Assembly: GCA_944739405.2 (NCBI GenBank)
Contig: OX123182.2
Location: forward strand, 45,447,598-45,511,597
Length of the DNA: 64,000 nucleotides
Origin: Euclidia mi
Taxonomy: Eukaryota > Arthropoda > Insecta > Lepidoptera > Erebidae
Direction of reading: 5' to 3'
Shown piece by piece: positions 21,489 to 33,567 of this stretch (positions are counted from its first letter, which is position 1; every line of letters starts with the position of its first letter). Under the pieces are notes generated by a model, which was not told the origin of the DNA, did not search any database, and worked only from the letters and a program-made list of their open reading frames with translations. The position numbers were made by a program, and so were the translations under genes.

Positions 21489-21753
21489 TTTTTTTATTTA
21501 TTTATAGACTCACGCCTGTATCCCCGAAGGGGTAGGCAGGGGTGTAAATATTACACCCACATTTCGCCATGAATTTTTAGGTCCCACGTAATAGGGGGCG
21601 AGCCAATTGCCCTTACCGGGCACATCACCAGACTCCGGGCTGCTACTGAGTATTCGGAAAACCCAGTAACACTTTTGCCCGACCCGGGAATCGAACCCGG
21701 GACCTCAGATCAGCAGTCGCATACGCTATCCACTGAACCACGGAGGCAGCTAA
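21489..21753 (-). mobile_element. SINE-1 copy (GCCTCCGTGG head)
   Basis: Minus-strand copy: head GCTGCCTCCGTGGTTCAG with B box GGTTCGATTCCC, and A-rich tail AATAAATAAAAAAAAA at the low-coordinate end. Its head differs from that at 20142 while the body is shared, so two head variants exist in one family. Confidence 0.88.
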
Positions 21754-22540
21754 TTGTTTCAATATTTATAGAGTTAGTATTTGACAGTATATCCCAGTAA
21801 ATGTTAAAAGCATGACGATCTTGGTTATATTATAATAACGTTGTGTTAGTATATGTGGAAAATAAAGAAATCGCACATTTGGTGTTTGTTGTGTGTGTTA
21901 AAATTATTGGTAACATAATTATAACTTTCTTGCTCTTCTAGTGTGGTCTTTAGTATATTCGTTTTATGTTGTTCGTAACATTCGTCCACGCGCTATACTT
22001 CAGTATCAAAGAAATATATTTAAATTTGTAACTATGAATATAATACATGCAATTTCATTTCAAACAGTAAAAATTTTACATTTCTTTAGCTTTATTTTTC
22101 TTTCTAGATTATTCCTATATATTAGAACTCCAGAATACCGGAATTAGAACCTCTTTCTGACATCTCAAAGCTGAAATGTTAAATGACTACTTTTCATCAC
22201 CATTTTTTATCAACTTCTTTCAAGAATCAATTAATCTTTGGTCGATACTAATGGCTCGTAAAATATTTTAGAGTTAATAAATAATCTTAGTTTTACTTCA
22301 GATCTTTCAATTGCTGCGCATAAGAGATTAATCATGTAAGAATGACTGCACATAAGAGATAAATCAAATATATCTTTGTTAGAACATCACCGCATTATTG
22401 TTATGTGCTTTGAGAAAATATTAAGATAACACAGTTACCTTAAAGTTTGTATGAACAAACGATGACGATGATCATCATTCTTCCAACTCGGTGTGACTTA
22501 TTGGTTTAAACAGATGATATAATATTAGCTTTTGCAAAGA
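21754..22540. other. No supported gene
   Basis: AT-rich, no recognised feature. Confidence 0.45.
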
Positions 22541-22670
22541 TCAACTTCCGCCTGTCTCCGCAACCCAAAGGGTTAACGATATTCCATGGTCACCGTCAAA
22601 GATCTTCATGATAGACTGGACCCACAGCTTAACGTGCTCTTTAAGGCATGGGGCAATGTGACAAACGTTG
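22541..22670 (-). mobile_element. SINE-2 fragment
   Basis: On the minus strand it reads GCACGTTAAGC, TCATGAAGATCTTTGACGG, CATGGAATATCG and CCCTTTGGGTTGCGGAGAC, in the order of the SINE-2 body at 6985-7251. The tRNA-like head is missing. Confidence 0.75.
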
Positions 22671-23289
22671 TAGGTTTATTCATGGTAATAGTATACTCAC
22701 TGCTTTAAATTACCTCGGTACACGACAACATTTTGTCTATTATAAATCCAGTCGTTCATAATCAGACCCTTATGTTGGTATTTGCTAATCGCTTCTATGA
22801 GGATTGATAGTTTCTAAGAACTAAGCGTTCGTTTGTTGCTTCCATTCAGCTGCAGTAATTGTAATAAAATTGTCTTTGTGCTGACGGATCACGTACTGAT
22901 CCCGGTACGTTAATTACAGTGAATAATTTACCATAGCGGATGTCCAATGAATAATCTTGATGGATCTGGCAACTCTCATGCCACAAACGAACGATTTCAC
23001 CATAATTTGCTTTTGGCGTCGTTTTGAATGTTCACAGTATGTTTGCCAATTCCTCTTTGTGATTGTTCAACAAATTTTCAGTATTACCTATTTATTTTAC
23101 CGCTTATTTACGTATCAACGGTTTTTTTGGTTGATAACTGAGTTGTGTCAATATTTTGCACTGTAATGATATTAAAAGGATAAGTGTGTATTCACTTAAT
23201 ATGATGACAGTAATTTGTTAAAAGCTTTACTTTCATTGGTTGGTGTAATCATTAAATAAATAACTAAATGTACTTATCCAAAATGATAA
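22671..23289. other. No supported gene
   Basis: No recognised feature; a 69-codon frame at 22957-23166 is unsupported. Confidence 0.4.
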
Positions 23290-23400
23290 CAAAATACCTA
23301 TAATAATAATAATAATATAATAATAATATTCTACCACATACACACATCACCATCTAGTCCCAAACTAAGCATAGCTTGTACTATGGGTACTAGACAATGG
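23290..23400 (+). repeat. (AAT)n tract and interspersed repeat TTCTACCACATACACACATC
   Basis: An AAT microsatellite is followed by text that recurs at about 37273-37320 (ATTCTACCACATTCACACAA). It continues with CTAGTCCCAAACTAAGCATA, seen widely at retroelement tails in Lepidoptera (from general knowledge). The parent element is unknown to me. Confidence 0.5.
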
Positions 23401-23834
23401 ATAAACATACATATAAGTATACTTTTTTTTGTAAATACATACATATTATAGGTACATAGAAACAACAAGTGTAACAAGAACTTTTCTTTCAATAAAATAA
23501 ATTAAAGAGAAACAATCAAAATAACAAAATCAGCTCTCTGTATAAACTGTCCCACTGCTGAACACGGTCATCTTCTCACTATGAGAACCCCCAAATTTCT
23601 TTTTTTTGAAAAAGTGACAATACTTCAATTGTTAGCTCAATTTTTCACTTATGACGTTAACATAGGCTGTAGTTTAAAAATATAGAAATCACGGAATACA
23701 TTCTTATATAAGTTATCATCTTATTAAATATTTTTCCGTCAAATGTAAATTTGACGCATCTTTGGAAACGTATTAAAATCATAAGATATTGAGGGAATTC
23801 ACGTTGCACGTATCAAATACGCCGAATCTTCATT
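23401..23834. other. No supported gene
   Basis: AT-rich continuation with no distinct feature. Confidence 0.4.
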
Positions 23835-24112
23835 GGGCGGTTTCAGATTTGCGTTTTATACGCGCGTATAAGCTCATTTTTGGAAGCGCATGTAGGCGCG
23901 TCTAGGCGCGCCTTTTGGAACAAGCGCAACTCGTACGAACGTTAAAGTGCTTCTAAGCTCGTATAAGCGCGAGCCGTCAGAATCCACGTTGACACTGACA
24001 AGATGTCACTACCGTTTCGAGCGAACGAAATATGCTCGTTTACACAAGTCTGGTTTTCTGAAGCGCGTATGCTGAAACGACCGCAGACAAATACGCTAAT
24101 CTGAAACCGCCC
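23835..24112. mobile_element. MITE with GGGCGGTTTCAGATT inverted repeats
   Basis: 278 bp bounded by GGGCGGTTTCAGATTTGCGT and its inverted copy with one mismatch (AATCTGAAACCGCCC at the right). It is GC-rich inside and has no coding frame. It fits a non-autonomous DNA transposon; the superfamily is undetermined because no clear target duplication was found. Confidence 0.72.
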
Positions 24113-25014
24113 AAGACTTCAAAGGTACGAAATTCTGAGATTTCACCAAATGCTGCATTGCGGAATGCACCATGCGTTTTCAAATGGTTCTGATTTGAAT
24201 ATTACAAAATTGTGTACTTATATCATTATAAAAGCTTATTCTATTTCGTCGATTCCCTGAAAAATATGTCGACAAAATTTGTAAATCGTTCCGAACGCAA
24301 ATTTATTTGAACATTCTTTAGCGAGCTTTGATGATCCTTGTTTTGTGATATTTGTTATTACGAATTCGGAATTATAATAATTTGTTTTCTAAATTACATT
24401 AATAATTAACCAACGCTTATACACACTCATGTGTTATGTATTGGTTGGACTAAATAGATTGGACAATACATTAGCTACGGTAATGCTCATTCACACATAA
24501 TTAGAAATAAATGAAGTGTAGATAAAAATTGTGTTTACCGAAGCGTTTACTAAAAAGCCAGTGGCCAATGTCAAAGAACAGGTTGAGAATGAATAATGCC
24601 TTTTGGGAATCGCCAATGGAACCGGCGGGGTAGAAAGGTACTTAAATAGGAAAGCAAAGGAGCTTTTACTTATCTTTCTTTACTTTGTGCCCCGGTGTGC
24701 TGAAAGTACCTAAAAGGTGATTAAGATTCAGCTGATTAGTTGAAATTGAGAATAAGATATTGCCTTTACTTCTGCACTCTGTTTGGGAGGAGACACGTAA
24801 ATTTTGGCGTGGTTACATTTGCTGTCGTCATGTAATTTTTTATTCTTCCGTACTAAACGTAATTTTACACTGTTTTTTACTTGCCAATATTATCCAACTA
24901 TTAATTTGTTATGCTTTATATATTGGTATACTATTACGACAGTATGCTTTGTGATTAAAGGTGAAGCATATTTTTATTTGTTCAGATGGACATAATACCT
25001 TACATATTATTATG
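24113..25014. other. No supported gene
   Basis: About 0.9 kb without a recognised feature. Confidence 0.45.
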
Positions 25015-25620
25015 ACTGACATGGCAACCACGGGTCGTCGTCACGTCGCACTGTTGGCTGAAATCAGCGTTTCATAGACATTCAATTATTTTTTTTAAAG
25101 TGACATTTTTTTCACATGGAATGCTGGAGGAATCTAATTACATGCCTAAAAATATACTCTTTATGAAATGGGTACGTAAACGGAAGTTTGAAAATTTTTT
25201 CTTTAAAAATTTGTATGGAGACAACATAAAAAATACGATAACTCTGCTGTCGCACAATTGGCCCTAATTCCCTTCTAGGGGATTAATCCTTGAGTTATTT
25301 ATGATTTTTTGACATACTTGGTATCACGGCCTCAGGTGCGCTTTTTTTTTTTTTTAAATGAGCATTTTTTTTATATGAGGCAATTTCTTTGGACCAATTT
25401 GGCTTCTCTGGATCCAAATATCCGGGTCATATTCACATATATTATGTTAAGCCGATTTTTTTCTTTTTTTAATTTCATAAAGAGTATATTTTTAGGCATG
25501 TATTTGATTACTCCAGCATTCCATGTGAAAAAATGTCACTTTAAAAAAAAATTGAATGTCTATGAAACGCTAATTTCAGCCCACAGTGCGTCGTCGAGCA
25601 GAGCAGCAAAAATAGCACTC
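25015..25620. mobile_element. Foldback element with arms of about 120 bp
   Basis: The left arm (about 25050-25170: GCGTTTCATAGACATTCAAT, AAAGTGACATTTTTTTCACA, ACATGCCTAAAAATATACTC) recurs inverted at about 25475-25592 with only small differences. The middle (about 300 bp) is unrelated. It is a large-arm non-autonomous DNA element. The open frame 25309-25830 runs through it and is a by-product of A/T runs. Confidence 0.82.
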
Positions 25621-27011
25621 ATAAAATGTATGTGCCAAAGAAATAAAAAAAAACTACATACATTTAATATACTTGTAATAAAAAAAAAATATGGCGTGAC
25701 TAAGCGAGACGCAAGCTCAAAATGCTTCATTCTGTATAGTATAGTAAATATATTTAATACAAGATGTTTCATAATTTTACAAATCTCAAAGCAACTTCTA
25801 TGTATTGAGTTTGTGTGTGTAAAATTGTAACAATAAATATATTTTATGACAATTTTGACTGAAAATGAAATATTATATGCAACCGTACCAAAATAACTTA
25901 TTACTTCGATAGGTTTGAATTAATTGAATTACCTATCTTTTGACATTCAGATCGTTCATGATTAAGTTTTAATTAGTTTTCAATAACCTTATTGACTTTT
26001 AACGTTATAAAATTTATTTAAGAGTTAATATCCTTGTATTTTGTCGCTACTATCAAAACTTTAAATAACATATTTCGCTGAAGCATCGAATTGTATCATC
26101 AAAATTGTAAAATATTACAATTCATAATATGATATGGCTAACCCTCCCATTTTATGTAAATAACTAAAAATTATTTCTTAAAATATTTTGGTAACAGCTT
26201 TACAGATATAATTATAGAATAAAATAAAGGAATTTATTCAATATTTATAACAATAAATTATATTCCTCTTCGGTAATATTATTTATGTAGTATGTTCCTA
26301 CACAAATTAATTTTTAAACCAAGCAATACTAACAGCCACTTACCAAAAGATCTACCCCTATATATTATTAGTAAGACATTTTAAGGGTATTATATGAGCA
26401 GATAATTAAAAACTGGGAGTAAATACCTGCAGACCTTCATTCATATAAATATTGAACTGAGGTCGGAACACAAACTCTTTGGCACAGTCCTGTTTGATGG
26501 TCAATTTGACACAATTATTGGGTTGTTTGTTTTTACAAGTCGGGGCATTGGATAAAGTGCGGTTTACTTATGTCAACAATACAAGTGGGGCCTTCTGCGT
26601 TCGTAATTGTGTACTAAACGTTGATACAATTTACCACACATATTTTTTAAAAGTCAGGCTTCTTGATGAAGCTCTGTAAATCTTATAAAAATATTTTGAT
26701 TGCTTTCATGCTGTTTTGTGAATAACTGAGGAATTATGGTTTCTTAACTTAGTTCTAAAATTTAAACAGACATAAATGTGAACACCGTAGAATAATTATC
26801 ATTTAGCAAACAATCTAAGGGTGATTCTGGTTGTATCCACTTTAGCCGGAACCTGGAAATGTTATTCAGGTACTTTTTTTGATTATTACCACTTTTTCAG
26901 GATAAAAATTTCCCACACAGCGACTCTTGACTTACCTTGAGTATCCAAAGGCATAGAAATACTGCACTGATGACATCTTATTACCAAAGTAACAACTGTT
27001 TGAGATCTTTA
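25621..27011. other. No supported gene
   Basis: About 1.4 kb of AT-rich sequence with no recognised gene or repeat. Confidence 0.45.
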
Positions 27012-27379
27012 TTAACCCTTTCAGGACCATAAGGATATGGGTCTATATATTATGATAAAAACTATACGAAACAGTTAATTAGGCATCAACTAAACATAAT
27101 TTTAACTTAAAACATAATAAAATGTTTTGGATTTTTTGGAATTCTTTGGGACACATATGTCCCTATGGTCGCTGGTGGTACCTTTTGTTCTAGAAAATTA
27201 TATTATACGGTTTAGAGATTTTATCAGTTTTAAGGATATGGTATTTACAAAACTGCCAATTTATTACACAAAAATTGTTTGTTTATCGATAGGTATACAA
27301 TTTAAAGTAATAAGTTTGTAGTAATTAGGTAGAACCCAGTGAAACATATATTATAACATACTATTTTTTCGGATTTCTA

Positions 27380-27604
27380 TTATACATTGAATAAACTGAC
27401 ACATCTCTCCAGAAGTTTGGCTATCAATAGGGTGCATTGGAAACTGTCTTCGGCTGACAGATCTGGGAACTGATCTTGATTTTGAAGTAGGAACGTCATC
27501 CTGCCTGACAGAGAAACTGGTTTTCCAACTTGAACTTGTCTGAACTGCAGGCTAGTTTTGATTTCATCGTGAAGCTTTGAGTAAACAGTATGCGCATTAT
27601 TCAC
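27380..27604 (-). pseudogene. Possible piggyBac-like transposase C-terminal remnant
   Basis: The minus strand encodes VNNAHTVYSKLHDEIKTSLQ and FRQVQVGKPVSL, which resembles the helical region after the catalytic core, where NA-x-x-Y-type motifs occur. The Cys-rich finger is not evident. Position in the element supports the assignment; the sequence alone is weak evidence. Confidence 0.45.
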
Positions 27605-27850
27605 TGAAATATCTAAGAGATAAAAAAGTTATCGAAGAAAATATTTTATTTTCAATCAGCAATATATTACATAACACTATGAGATCAATACGTTTATAAT
27701 CTACTCCTCCCATATTTTTGTTAGATGTGATACAATTTTAGGGCTTTTCACATTTTTTCGCTGATCCAGGTTTGCGTCGTCTTCCAGTGTCTATGTCTAA
27801 AGGTTTCAGAAAATTTAACAATAAGTATATTCCTTTATTTTCCATCAACT

Positions 27851-28297
27851 TTACGCACGATATGCCCCAAAACTTGTGGTGTACATCGTAGTACATGTCC
27901 CTCTCCTTATGTCAATGCTGTTTTCGGAAGATGTTTTCGATTTTTTCGAACGATTCCATATGCCAAAGAGAGTCAATACATCAGCATTAACTATTTGAAA
28001 AATCTGTACTTCACAGCCATTATATTTCACATCACAAAAATCACGAAAATTATTTGGCACGTAAGTTCCTTAGTTCCACTTGAAAACTGGTTTTTGATTA
28101 CTTTGTGCTCCAGTTATGGGTAAAAAAGTTGTAGACGTTGATGGTACAGGTGCCAGACTTATTGATTTCTGAAATTGAACAGGCACATCTTCAATTTCAT
28201 CATCAGAAACATCAGAAACCCCTTGATCCTGTATCAAACTTCTTTGACCTTTTTCGTCAAGATGTAAATCATCTTCTTCATCACTATTATCATCCAT
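27851..28297 (-). pseudogene. piggyBac-like transposase, N-terminal remnant
   Basis: ATG at 28295-28297 gives an acidic N-terminus (DDNSDEEDDLHLDEK, later SDVSDDEIEDVP) as in piggyBac-family transposases, which excise and insert at TTAA. An in-frame TAA follows FKWN (about 28070), and the same frame continues with VPNNFRDFCDV to 27851. The aspartate-rich catalytic core does not follow. Confidence 0.6.
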
Positions 28298-28818
28298 AAA
28301 AATTTATAGAAGTACCTACATCATCCTTGAATTCAAATAGCTAAGATAATCTGCCACAATATCAATTAAAATTAAGATAATTCACAAAATCATTAGTTGA
28401 ATAAGTTAACAATTTATTACAAATAGTGTCCCTTCCGGACCACTGGGACACTGGTGTCCCTTTATGTTTATGATGACTTATAACTATAGAAAACATAAAT
28501 AATGGTTTTATTAATGATTATAATAAAAATTTACTTAACAAGCAATGATTATAGCACAACAAAAAACAATATAAATCATTTTGACGTTCCTAAAAACTTT
28601 TGAGAAACAGGGCAAGTGCGCGCCTAGCGAACGGTCATATTACAATTTTTCTAGGAAATATATCGTACTACCTAGGTTGTACCGTCATGAAAAAAATATT
28701 TTTAATATGTTGAATAACAAACAGAAAATTCATAATTGGTAATAGGCTTCTTAATTATTAATATATTTTTAAATTATGGGCTAGGGACACATATGTCCCT
28801 TGGTCGTCAAAGGGTTAA

Positions 28819-29079
28819 AGCCGTGACTGAAGATTTAAGTCTTATACACGGCACGGCAGAGAACATAACCTCTCTATAAGTTCACATTTCATCAACTTCA
28901 GACTCATCGCAAAGCTCTGCCCGACCAATAGATATTTCTATAATTGCGTCGACACAGATAAAAAATAATTTCAAACGACCACTTCGGGTAGGGTCAAACA
29001 ACGACCTAGTATTGTAATTGAAGTTGACGTATCGGCTTATCTGTTAAATATGAAAACTTAACTATTGATGAATTTTATC
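28819..29079. other. No supported gene
   Basis: Short anonymous stretch between the piggyBac relic and the RTE 5' region. Confidence 0.4.
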
Positions 29080-29445
29080 CCTCGGGATTCATTTTTCGGC
29101 GTCGGGACGTGACGACCCCACCGCCCACTGGGGGAGTTACTCTGACGAGTAGATACTCGTCATAGTATCTCCCCCAGCGCAAGCAGTCAACCGAAAGATG
29201 GCGGTCAAACCATCCGAACCTGGCGGAAGTAAATCCCAAGACGCTAGATGGGCAGCAGCGTCCAGCACTAAAAACTTCCGCCACTGCGATCGCCAATACG
29301 CCTGCCAAGCGTGGCGATTATGGCAAATCCCCCCATACATGAACCACATTAATAAAAACCGGCCCTAGTCCCTGGCGGCCCCGCTAGTCCTGGTTATGTT
29401 AGCGGCCATGGTAACGGCGGGGCAAGGGGTGCGAAGAATCTCCGG

Positions 29446-32400
29446 AAGAGATCGGGCTACCACCACCAACGAAAATTTGCCCTGGCAACACTGAACACGC
29501 GCACACTGCGGACCGACGAGAAGATTGTCGAGCTGGAAGAAGAATTGAGCATGTTGTGACGGGATATCATAGGCCTATCTGAAGTCCTTACAAATATAAC
29601 ATGTAAAACCATTATACTGGCAGTTAAAAAGAGTGGCCACGAGTTTTATTGCCCGTTCTTTCTCGTGGTTCTACCTATTGCATTGCGAACGTGGCAGTAA
29701 ATGTAAATGTAGAATCATCTAGTAATTAACTTTAACTTTTGACGTTCATAAGCGTCACTTTGTGGCCTAAATGAATAAATGATTTTGAGTTTGAGTTTGA
29801 GTTTGAGTCCGAAGACAGGGGGAGGACTCGATAGTTCTCAATTCCGGTAATTTGCTCTTCTACCGGGAGGGCGACCAACAGTCCCAAGGTGGAGTCGGGT
29901 TCATCGTCCACAAATCTCTCGTGACCAACGTGGTAAATATCGTGAGGGTGTCGAGCAAGGTAGCGTACCTCAGCTCAGAATATCCAAGCGGTATTCGCTG
30001 AAAGTCATACAGGTATACGCTCCGACCTCGACGCGCCCCGATGAAGAGGTGGAAGCCATGTACGAGGACATATCTCGGGCTATACATGGCTTCAAAACCC
30101 ATTACACCATGGTCATGGTAGATTTTAACGCTAAACTGGGCAAACGCGACGGTGATGAGCTGATAGTGGGGCAATTTGGTTATGGGCATCGGAATTCCCG
30201 GGGTCACTTGCTGGCTAGCTTTATGGAGAAGGAAGGACTCTATATGATGAATTCCTTCTTCAAGAAGCGATAATGCCCCAAGTAGACCTGTGTAAGTCCA
30301 GACGGTGCCACCAAAAATGAGATCGACTTTATCATGTCGACGAAGAGGCAGATATAAGTAGGGAGCGATCACCGAATGGTAAGAGGCACATTGAATATCT
30401 GTACAAGCCTCGAACGGTCGAGGTTGATAAAGTCCACGCTCCGACCGGCACCGGTTCATATCCAGAAGCCCGAGAGCTTTCAGCTCGAACTCAAGAACCG
30501 TTTCGAATGCCTGGGCGAATGCGTAGATATGGACGAGTACAGTACCGGATTCGTGGATGCTGTCCATACAACAAGGGCTAAATTCTTTAAGCCCCAGAAA
30601 AGCAAGAGAACTAGCAAGATCTCGGGTCCGACCCTCGAGCTGTTAGAGGAAAGGCGCAAGATGGTTCTGCTATCCTCCGACAACATGCCGAAATATCGGC
30701 ACCTCAACAGACAGATCTCTAAGTCTCTGACTCGTGATCTCCGCCAATACAATACAAAATGTGTTCGTGAGGCGATCGAGCAGAATAAGCGATCCAAAGT
30801 GTTCCAGAGGGATCTGTCTGTTGGGCAGAGTCAGCTGACAAAGCTGAAGACGGAAGATGGCAGAATCGTATCTTCCAAGCCTGAGCTCTTGGAGGAGATC
30901 GAAAGGTTCTATGGACAGCTATACACGACAGCGCAACAACCCGCAAGTACTCCAGCGTCAGACCCTAGAGCTGGATTGACCCGACACTATACCGAAGATA
31001 TCCCGGATGTCAGCGTGCACGAGATTAGTGTGGCTCTCAAACAGCTCAAAAACAACAAGGCGCCGGGTGATGACGGAATTAAGAGCGAGCTTCTGAAGGC
31101 CGGCGGTACACCCCCTAAAAAAGCCCTTTGGAAGCTATTTAATTCCGTCATTCTCGAGGGTAAAACGCCACAGGCGTGGCATAGAGGTGTGGTGGTGCTT
31201 TTCTTTAAGAAAGGGGATAAAACCCTCTTAAAGAACTACAGACCCATCACACTTCCGAGCCACGTCTACAAGCTGTTTTCAAGGGTCATCACGAATCGTC
31301 TCGAGAGCAAGCTAGACGACTTCCGGCCTCCCGAACAAGCCGGTTTCCGTAAAGGCTATAGTACCATAGACCGCATACATACGCTGCGGCAGGTTATATA
31401 GAAGTCCGAGGAGTATAACCAGCCTCTATGCTAGGCGTTTGTGGACTATGAGAAAGCCTTCGATTCGATTGAAACCTGTGTGGTGCTACAGTCTCTCCAA
31501 CGGTGCCGGATTGACTACCGATATATCGAAGTGCTGAAGTGTTTGTATGAAAACGCCACTATGTCAGTCCGCCTCCAGGACCAGAGTTCGAAACCTATTC
31601 AACTCCAGCGAGGGGTGAGACAGGGGGATGTCATATCCCCGAAACTGTTTGCCACTGCGCTGGAGGATGTTTTCAAGCTTTTGGACTGGAATGGAGTCGG
31701 CATCAACATCAACGGCGAGTACATCACTCACCTTCGATTCGCAGACGATCGACGCAGACGAAGACCTAGGCACAATGCTCGATGGCCTCTGTAGAGTCTC
31801 CCAACAAGTAGGTCTTAAGATGAACATGGACAAGACGAAAATCATGTCGAACATCCATGTTGTACCTGCTCCTATTCAGGTTGGGAACTCTACGCTCGAA
31901 GTTGTCGACAAGTATATCTACCTGGGACAAGTAGTCCAATTAGGTAGGTCCAACTTCGAGAAGGAGGTCAATCGTCGAATCCAACTCGGTTGGGAAGCGT
32001 TCGGGAAGCCACGACATATCTTCTCGTCCGATATCCCGCAGTGTTTCAAGACGAAAGTCTTTGACCAGTGTGTGTTGCCAGTGATGACTTACGGATCAGA
32101 GATGTGGTCGCTCACTATGGGCCTTATCAGAAGGCTCAAGGCCACTCAGAGGGCGATGGAGAGAGCTATGCTTGAAGTTTCCCTGCGAGATCGAATCAGA
32201 AATGAGGAGAACCGCAGTAAAACCAAAGTCGCCGACATAGCTCTCCGGATAGCGAAGCTGAAGTGGCAGTGGGCAGGGCACATAGCTCGAAGAACCGATG
32301 GCCGTTGGGGCAGAAAGGTTCTGGAGTGGCGGCCACGTACCGGACGACGCAGCAGAGGTAGGCCCCCCGCAAGGTGGACCGACGATCTCGTCAAGATCGC

Positions 32401-32491
32401 GGGAGGCGGTTGGATGCGGGCGGCTCAAGACCGGTCTGTGTGGAGAACCTTGGGGGAGGCCTATGTCCAGGAGTGCACGTCGTTTGGCTGA
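29446..32491 (+). pseudogene. RTE ORF: endonuclease and reverse transcriptase
   Basis: Endonuclease: TLRTDEKIVELEEELSML, then after the inserted fragment FIVHKSLVTNVVNI, VDFNAKLGKRDGDE, GQFGYGHRNSRGHLLASF and DHRMVRGTLNI. RT: NNKAPGDDGIKSELLKAGG, LLKNYRPITLPSHVYKLFS, motif A DYEKAFDSIE, motif B GVRQGDVISPKLF and motif C RFADD (about 31737-31751). C-terminus: MTYGSEMWSL, LKWQWAGHIARRTD and RTLGEAYVQE. Stops fall at 29557-29559, near 30271, 30283, 30356, at 31399-31401 and 31432-31434, and about 20 bp is missing right after FADD, which changes frame. No RNase H and no ORF1, as usual for RTE. Confidence 0.88.
29583..29808 (+). mobile_element. CR1/Jockey-type 3' fragment inserted in the RTE
   Basis: It interrupts the RTE codons for LSEV/RRQGED. 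The left flank is TCTGAAGTCC, and the right end runs (GAGTTT)n into AGTCCGAAGACAGG, so at least AGTCC is duplicated. The core AAAAGAGTGGCCACGAG plus the (GAGTTT)n tail matches the 3' UTR of the LINE ending at 51415. It is a severely 5'-truncated insertion of a related family. Confidence 0.82.
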
Positions 32492-32505
32492 TATGATGAT
32501 TCGTT

Positions 32506-33225
32506 TGCGGGGATTGAAGTATTAAAACCGTGGAAGACGCTTGATTACACTGAGGGTAGCGAGTAGTCAAGGTTGGACGCTACCTAGGTTGAAGGACGAA
32601 CGGTTATTGCTATCGTTCAAACAAAAATCATGTGAATCAATAATTATCTTATTCCAAGATTTTATATGGTGTAAGAGGTCGTTGCCGTTCAGTAAATAAA
32701 GTGACGCCCCACTTCTCATAGCAGTGAATTGGATATTCATATTACTGTAAGATTGCATTTTTTAACGTTTTCTATCAGTTATTGTGAAAAGTCATCCTAT
32801 CAGCATATTGAAGTCCGTTGCTGCATATAAGCTTACTTCCAAGGCTCTCCACTCAAGTAATTTTTGGCTACTATATCACTGAATTTCTTACATAAAGAAA
32901 GAGTCATATAAAAGTAAGAAAAAAAAATCTCAATAATCCTCATCGATCTCACCCTGTACACATAATACATCCCGTCCATCACGCTGACTGTAACCCACAT
33001 TCAACCCTTTGCAATGAAAAACAAACAGATATTGTTCTTTATAAAACAGATACGTATTCGCGCCCATATTCGGTTTAAAAGTGTGATAAAATATTCACTC
33101 AGATCATTGAACGCAATTTTATTTGGGAACGGTTCAATGTTTTATGTTTAGCCTTATGTTAAAAGGAAGTATGGATGCAAACGTGTTTTATGTTGTGAAA
33201 ACGAGATGGATATTGTAAAGTTGTA
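32506..33225. other. No supported gene
   Basis: About 0.7 kb without a recognised feature. Confidence 0.45.
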
Positions 33226-33567
33226 AGGCCTCATTCGCACGAGAGCTTATTTAACGCGCGTTAAAAAGGGTAAAAATAGAACAAATGCATTCCCTAGGAT
33301 ACGTTCACGCGAAGCGCTTTTAAAACGTGATGCTTTTTCAACGCTGGGCATTGGGCGTTAAATAGACCTTAACTGGCGACAATAGTGATTTTAAAGCACT
33401 CGTTTGAACGCTTTTATTAGGTGGGTCCAGACAGAGCGAGCAGCCTCGCGAAGCCTTTGCCGCGCGGGGTCGCTCGCTCTGTGTGGTCCTGCCTATTGGA
33501 AGCGCCGAAGCAAGAGTTGAATGCTTTTTTAACGCTCGTTCTAAAAGTTTTGCGGCGCATGAGGCCT
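33226..33567. mobile_element. MITE with AGGCCTCATTCGC ends
   Basis: Terminal repeats AGGCCTCATTCGC (33226-33238) and, inverted, 33555-33567 with one mismatch. TTAACGCGCGTTAA-like palindromes lie just inside. No coding. Confidence 0.7.
33424..33489. repeat. Hairpin nested inside the MITE
   Basis: GGTCCAGACAGAGCGAGC and GCTCGCTCTGTGTGGTCC form an 18-bp stem with one mismatch around a GC-rich loop. It may be a second, smaller foldback element inserted in the first. Confidence 0.7.

Larger units (their letters stand above)
27012..28818 (-). mobile_element. piggyBac-like DNA transposon relic
   Basis: It is flanked by TTAA on both sides (27012-27015 and 28815-28818). The ends read CCCTTTCAGGACCA and, inverted, CCCTTTGACGACCA, a 14-bp terminal repeat with two mismatches. 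TTAA plus CCC ends define piggyBac-type insertion. Subterminal motifs GGGACACATATGTCCC occur at 27148-27163 and 28784-28799, with a variant at 28445-28460. Remnants of a transposase frame lie on the minus strand. At 1.8 kb it is shorter than a full element because the catalytic core is missing. Confidence 0.82.
29080..32505 (+). mobile_element. RTE-clade LINE, nearly full length, broken
   Basis: A 5' region (about 29080-29440, with GACGAGTAGATACTCGTC) is followed by one long decayed ORF (endonuclease plus RT) and a very short 3' tail ending in TGATATGATGATTCG. A CR1/Jockey-type fragment interrupts it at 29583-29808. Two shorter copies of the same 3' end lie at 19535-19806 and 59101-59211. The start is approximate. 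Confidence 0.85.

Noticed and set aside
25309..25830. 173-codon open frame rich in Phe, Lys and Ile
   Set aside because: It runs through the foldback element and into anonymous DNA, has homopolymer-driven composition and shows no domain.
29860..30567. 235-codon minus-strand open frame
   Set aside because: It is antisense to the RTE endonuclease; the plus strand encodes VDFNAKLGKRDGDE and other conserved text.
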